A stretch of 64,000 nt of DNA, from contig NC_014758.1 of NCBI RefSeq assembly GCF_000183405.1, positions 1,715,001 to 1,779,000 on the forward strand, in the 5' to 3' direction. Below the pieces are notes generated by a model that was not told where the DNA came from, ran no database searches, and was given only the letters and a program-made list of their open reading frames with translations. The translations under genes were made by a program, and so were the position numbers. Origin of the DNA: Calditerrivibrio nitroreducens DSM 19672 (GTDB lineage: Bacteria > Chrysiogenota > Deferribacteres > Deferribacterales > Calditerrivibrionaceae). Shown one piece after another: positions 61,843 through 64,000 of the stretch (positions are counted from its first letter, which is position 1; each line of letters starts with the position of its first letter).

Positions 61843-62731
61843 ATCTATTTTTACCCTTAAAATAGAGCATTTCCACTAGTTCATCATATGCTATACCATA
61901 TTTAGCAGCAGCATTTGGCAGCAGGCTCGTTTCTGTCATTCCTGGCAATGTATTGATCTCCAAAACATTTGGAATGTCACCGTCATAGATAATATCAACC
62001 CTTGAAGCCCCTTCACAACCAACGACCTCATAGGCATCTTTTGCTACCTTTTTCACCATCTCTTCTTCTTTTGCATTAAGCCCAGTTTCGAAAAGATATT
62101 CTGTCATCCCCTTGGTATATTTTGATGTGTAGTCGTAAAACCCTTTTTTTGGCTTTATCCATATAATTGGTAATACTAAGTCATCTATGATTGAGATGGT
62201 AAGCTCTTTCCCTTTTATAAATCTTTCCACAATTATTTTATTGTCATACTTTTTTGCATCCTCTATAGCCGGTATAAACTCTTTATCTTCATACACTATC
62301 GTTACCCCTATGGTGGAACCTTCTCTGGCAGGTTTGACCACACAGGGATAAAAAGGTGAAGACTGCTCATTTTTATATTCAAAATAATCAGCCGTTGGTA
62401 TGTTTACCGATTTGAGTATCTTTTTGGTAATTACTTTATCAAAAGATATGGCACTTGCAGTTACTCCAGGACCATTATATGGTATTCTCATATATTCAAG
62501 CAAACCCTGAACTGTTCCATCTTCTCCATATCGACCATGAAGTGCTATATAGCAAAAATCTGGCTTATGCTTGATCAATTTTTCAGGTAATGACCAATCC
62601 ACATCAAGCAAAAAACTATTCTTAAATCCTTTCCTTAACAGGGCGTTGTATATCCCATTACCTGTTTTGATGGATACATCCCTTTCACTTGACAATCCGC
62701 CGTAGAGAACAGCTATTTTATCGCTATGCAT
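61835..62731 (-). CDS. ddl: D-alanine--D-alanine ligase
   Basis: Makes the D-Ala-D-Ala dipeptide of peptidoglycan. The 298-residue ATP-grasp enzyme has LYGGLSSERDVSIKTG at the start, the LHGRYGEDGTVQGLLE motif, KPAREGSTIGV and the C-terminal NVLEINTLPGMTETSLLP. The active-site Tyr is usually within YxxKY, here YTSKY. It overlaps murC by 8 bases and ftsQ by 8. Confidence 0.96.
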   Translation of the reverse strand: MHSDKIAVLYGGLSSERDVSIKTGNGIYNALLRKGFKNSFLLDVDWSLPEKLIKHKPDFCYIALHGRYGEDGTVQGLLEYMRIPYNGPGVTASAISFDKVITKKILKSVNIPTADYFEYKNEQSSPFYPCVVKPAREGSTIGVTIVYEDKEFIPAIEDAKKYDNKIIVERFIKGKELTISIIDDLVLPIIWIKPKKGFYDYTSKYTKGMTEYLFETGLNAKEEEMVKKVAKDAYEVVGCEGASRVDIIYDGDIPNVLEINTLPGMTETSLLPNAAAKYGIAYDELVEMLYFKGKNRYE

Positions 62732-64000
62732 ATTTTTTCTCCAGGTAATCAGTTATCTCTCTGGAAAGATTCGTAATATTTCCAGCCCCAAGCGTCAGAA
62801 AAATCGTTTTTCGTTCAACTTTGTCATTTATAAAACTTAAAAAATCATCCGGTTTATTTATATGATATACGCTTTTAAATCCCCTTTTTCTAATCTCCCC
62901 CACCAAAACATCCGACGTTATCCCGTCTATCGGTTTCTCACTTGCCGCGTAGATATCTGTGATAAAAAGCTCATCCGCATCGAAAAATGCTTTTGAAAAT
63001 TCATTCATCAAAAGTTTTGTTCTGCTGTAGCGATGGGGCTGAAAAATTACTATTAACTTATGATCGTCGTATGCATCCCTTATTGCTTTTAATGTGGCAA
63101 TAATCTCAGTTGGATGATGGCCATAATCGTCAATCACTTTTATTTCATCTTTATCATACCTTATGGTGAGTCTCCTCTGGACACCACTAAAATCCTCTAA
63201 TCCTTTTTTGATATCTTCGTAAGGAATGTCAAATTCAAGACCAGCTCCTATAGCCCCAAGTGCATTTAACACATTATGCTCCCCTGGTACCGAAAGTTTT
63301 ATCCTACCCCAGGGTTTACCATGAACAGAGACATTAAAACTACTTCCAAACCCCTCTATTTTGACATCCGTCCCCCTTATATCAGCCCTTGCACTAAACC
63401 CATACGTAACAAATTTTTTCTTTAAAAGGGGAATTATATCTGCAACGTTTGGATCATCCAGACAGATAATATTTGCACCATAAAAAGGTACCTTATTCGC
63501 AAATTCCGCAAATGATTGCTTCACATCGTCAAAATCTTTATAACTTTCCATATGTTCAAAATCGATATTTGTGATAACACTAACAGTAGGATAGAGCATC
63601 AGAAAAGATCTATCGCTCTCGTCAGCTTCCGCCACCATAATATCACTTTTTCCAACGATCGCATTATTCTCATTCCTATTTAACCTACCACCGATAACCA
63701 CGGTTGGATTAAGCCCAGCAGAGTTAAAAATCTCCGCTATCATTGAGGATGTAGTAGTTTTGCCATGGCTTCCGGAAACAACCACAGAATATTTCATCCT
63801 CATTAGCTCCGCCAGCATCTCACCTCTTTGTATTACAGGGATGTAATTCTCTAAGGCATACTTCAATTCTGGATTGTCCTGTTTTACCGCTGAGGAGTAA
63901 ACCACAAGATCCACATCTTTTACATTCTCTTCGGAATGTCCTAAAAATATCTTTATACCAAGGGATTTAAGACGCTGAACATTTGCATTCTCAGATATAT
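62724..64000 (-). CDS. murC: UDP-N-acetylmuramate--L-alanine ligase, partial
   Basis: Adds the first peptide residue to UDP-MurNAc. The frame stays open to the right edge of the window, so the N-terminal 40 or so residues (the GxGGxGM nucleotide-fold loop) are missing. Visible are VVVSGSHGKTTTSS (ATP loop), EADESDRSFLML, HNVLNALGA and DDYGHHPTEI. It is directly followed by ddl; murB, often between the two, is not there. Confidence 0.95.
   Translation of the reverse strand, partial: ISENANVQRLKSLGIKIFLGHSEENVKDVDLVVYSSAVKQDNPELKYALENYIPVIQRGEMLAELMRMKYSVVVSGSHGKTTTSSMIAEIFNSAGLNPTVVIGGRLNRNENNAIVGKSDIMVAEADESDRSFLMLYPTVSVITNIDFEHMESYKDFDDVKQSFAEFANKVPFYGANIICLDDPNVADIIPLLKKKFVTYGFSARADIRGTDVKIEGFGSSFNVSVHGKPWGRIKLSVPGEHNVLNALGAIGAGLEFDIPYEDIKKGLEDFSGVQRRLTIRYDKDEIKVIDDYGHHPTEIIATLKAIRDAYDDHKLIVIFQPHRYSRTKLLMNEFSKAFFDADELFITDIYAASEKPIDGITSDVLVGEIRKRGFKSVYHINKPDDFLSFINDKVERKTIFLTLGAGNITNLSREITDYLEKKYA

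Noticed and set aside
62724-62731. Missing murB between murC and ddl as a pathway gap
   Set aside because: murB is often placed elsewhere, and its absence from this cluster says nothing about the genome.

Overview
This window looks like a chromosome segment from an AT-rich, Gram-negative, anaerobic, respiring thermophile or mesophile of the Deferribacterota (Deferribacter/Calditerrivibrio-like). That placement is inferred from gene content and protein style, not from a database search. Supporting signs are an outer-membrane porin, TolC/RND export, a cytochrome c maturation cluster of the delta-proteobacterial/archaeal type (CxxxY CcmE), TRAP carboxylate transport, lactate-utilization Fe-S proteins and many c-di-GMP enzymes. 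No rRNA or intact tRNA gene was seen.

Layout. (1) 1-10861, minus strand: a tightly packed run of 14 genes, apparently read from a promoter upstream of hfq: hfq, DUF4416, a diguanylate cyclase, an unknown protein, an FtsB-like protein, xseA, greA, an NtrC-type regulator, pgsA, plsY, ribD, ribE, ribBA and ribH (cut by the window edge). (2) 10875-16446, plus strand: LUD protein, GAF-HD-GYP, single receiver, birA, coaX, TPR lipoprotein and RodZ-like protein. (3) 16458-18481: an Fe-S assembly operon whose cysteine desulfurase lacks the PLP lysine, followed by IscU and Nfu. (4) 18490-20384 and 27482-29276: two paralogous AAA-ATPase/PD-(D/E)XK genes with a shared promoter leader and arrays of AACGTT repeats; the second copy is bracketed by the repeats in inverted orientation. 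(5) 20393-24979: ccmEFABCD. (6) 25116-27447: DciA-like protein and NAD salvage (pncA, pncB). (7) 29377-34141: exported and membrane proteins, a major porin and a LysR regulator. (8) 34217-40687: a 58-bp tandem palindromic repeat, a DUF2892 protein and an ArsR-controlled RND efflux operon. (9) 40730-47671: an orphan sigma-54 response regulator translationally coupled to a divergent TRAP set, facing a canonical TRAP operon that has its own sigma-54 promoter and candidate activator sites. (10) 47781-51060: a PAS/GAF/GGDEF protein, glycogen synthase and ribosomal protein S20. (11) 51229-55543: IclR and GntR regulators divergent from a lactate oxidation operon (lutC, fused lutB-lutA) with a clear operator. 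(12) 55613-58757: an MscL-like protein lacking TM1, a monofunctional transglycosylase, a zinc phospholipase C-like protein and TauE/DUF1634. (13) 58793-64000, minus: the division/wall cluster murC-ddl-ftsQ-ftsA-ftsZ.

How it fits together. The gene set suggests growth on organic acids: TRAP uptake under two-component sigma-54 control and lactate oxidation under GntR control, with electrons passing to c-type cytochromes matured by the Ccm system and Fe-S proteins built by the Isc-like operon. The most unusual items are the lysine-less desulfurase operon, the MscL-like protein with a signal peptide in place of TM1, the repeat-bracketed nuclease units, and the possible use of a divergent TRAP set as a sensor for an orphan regulator.
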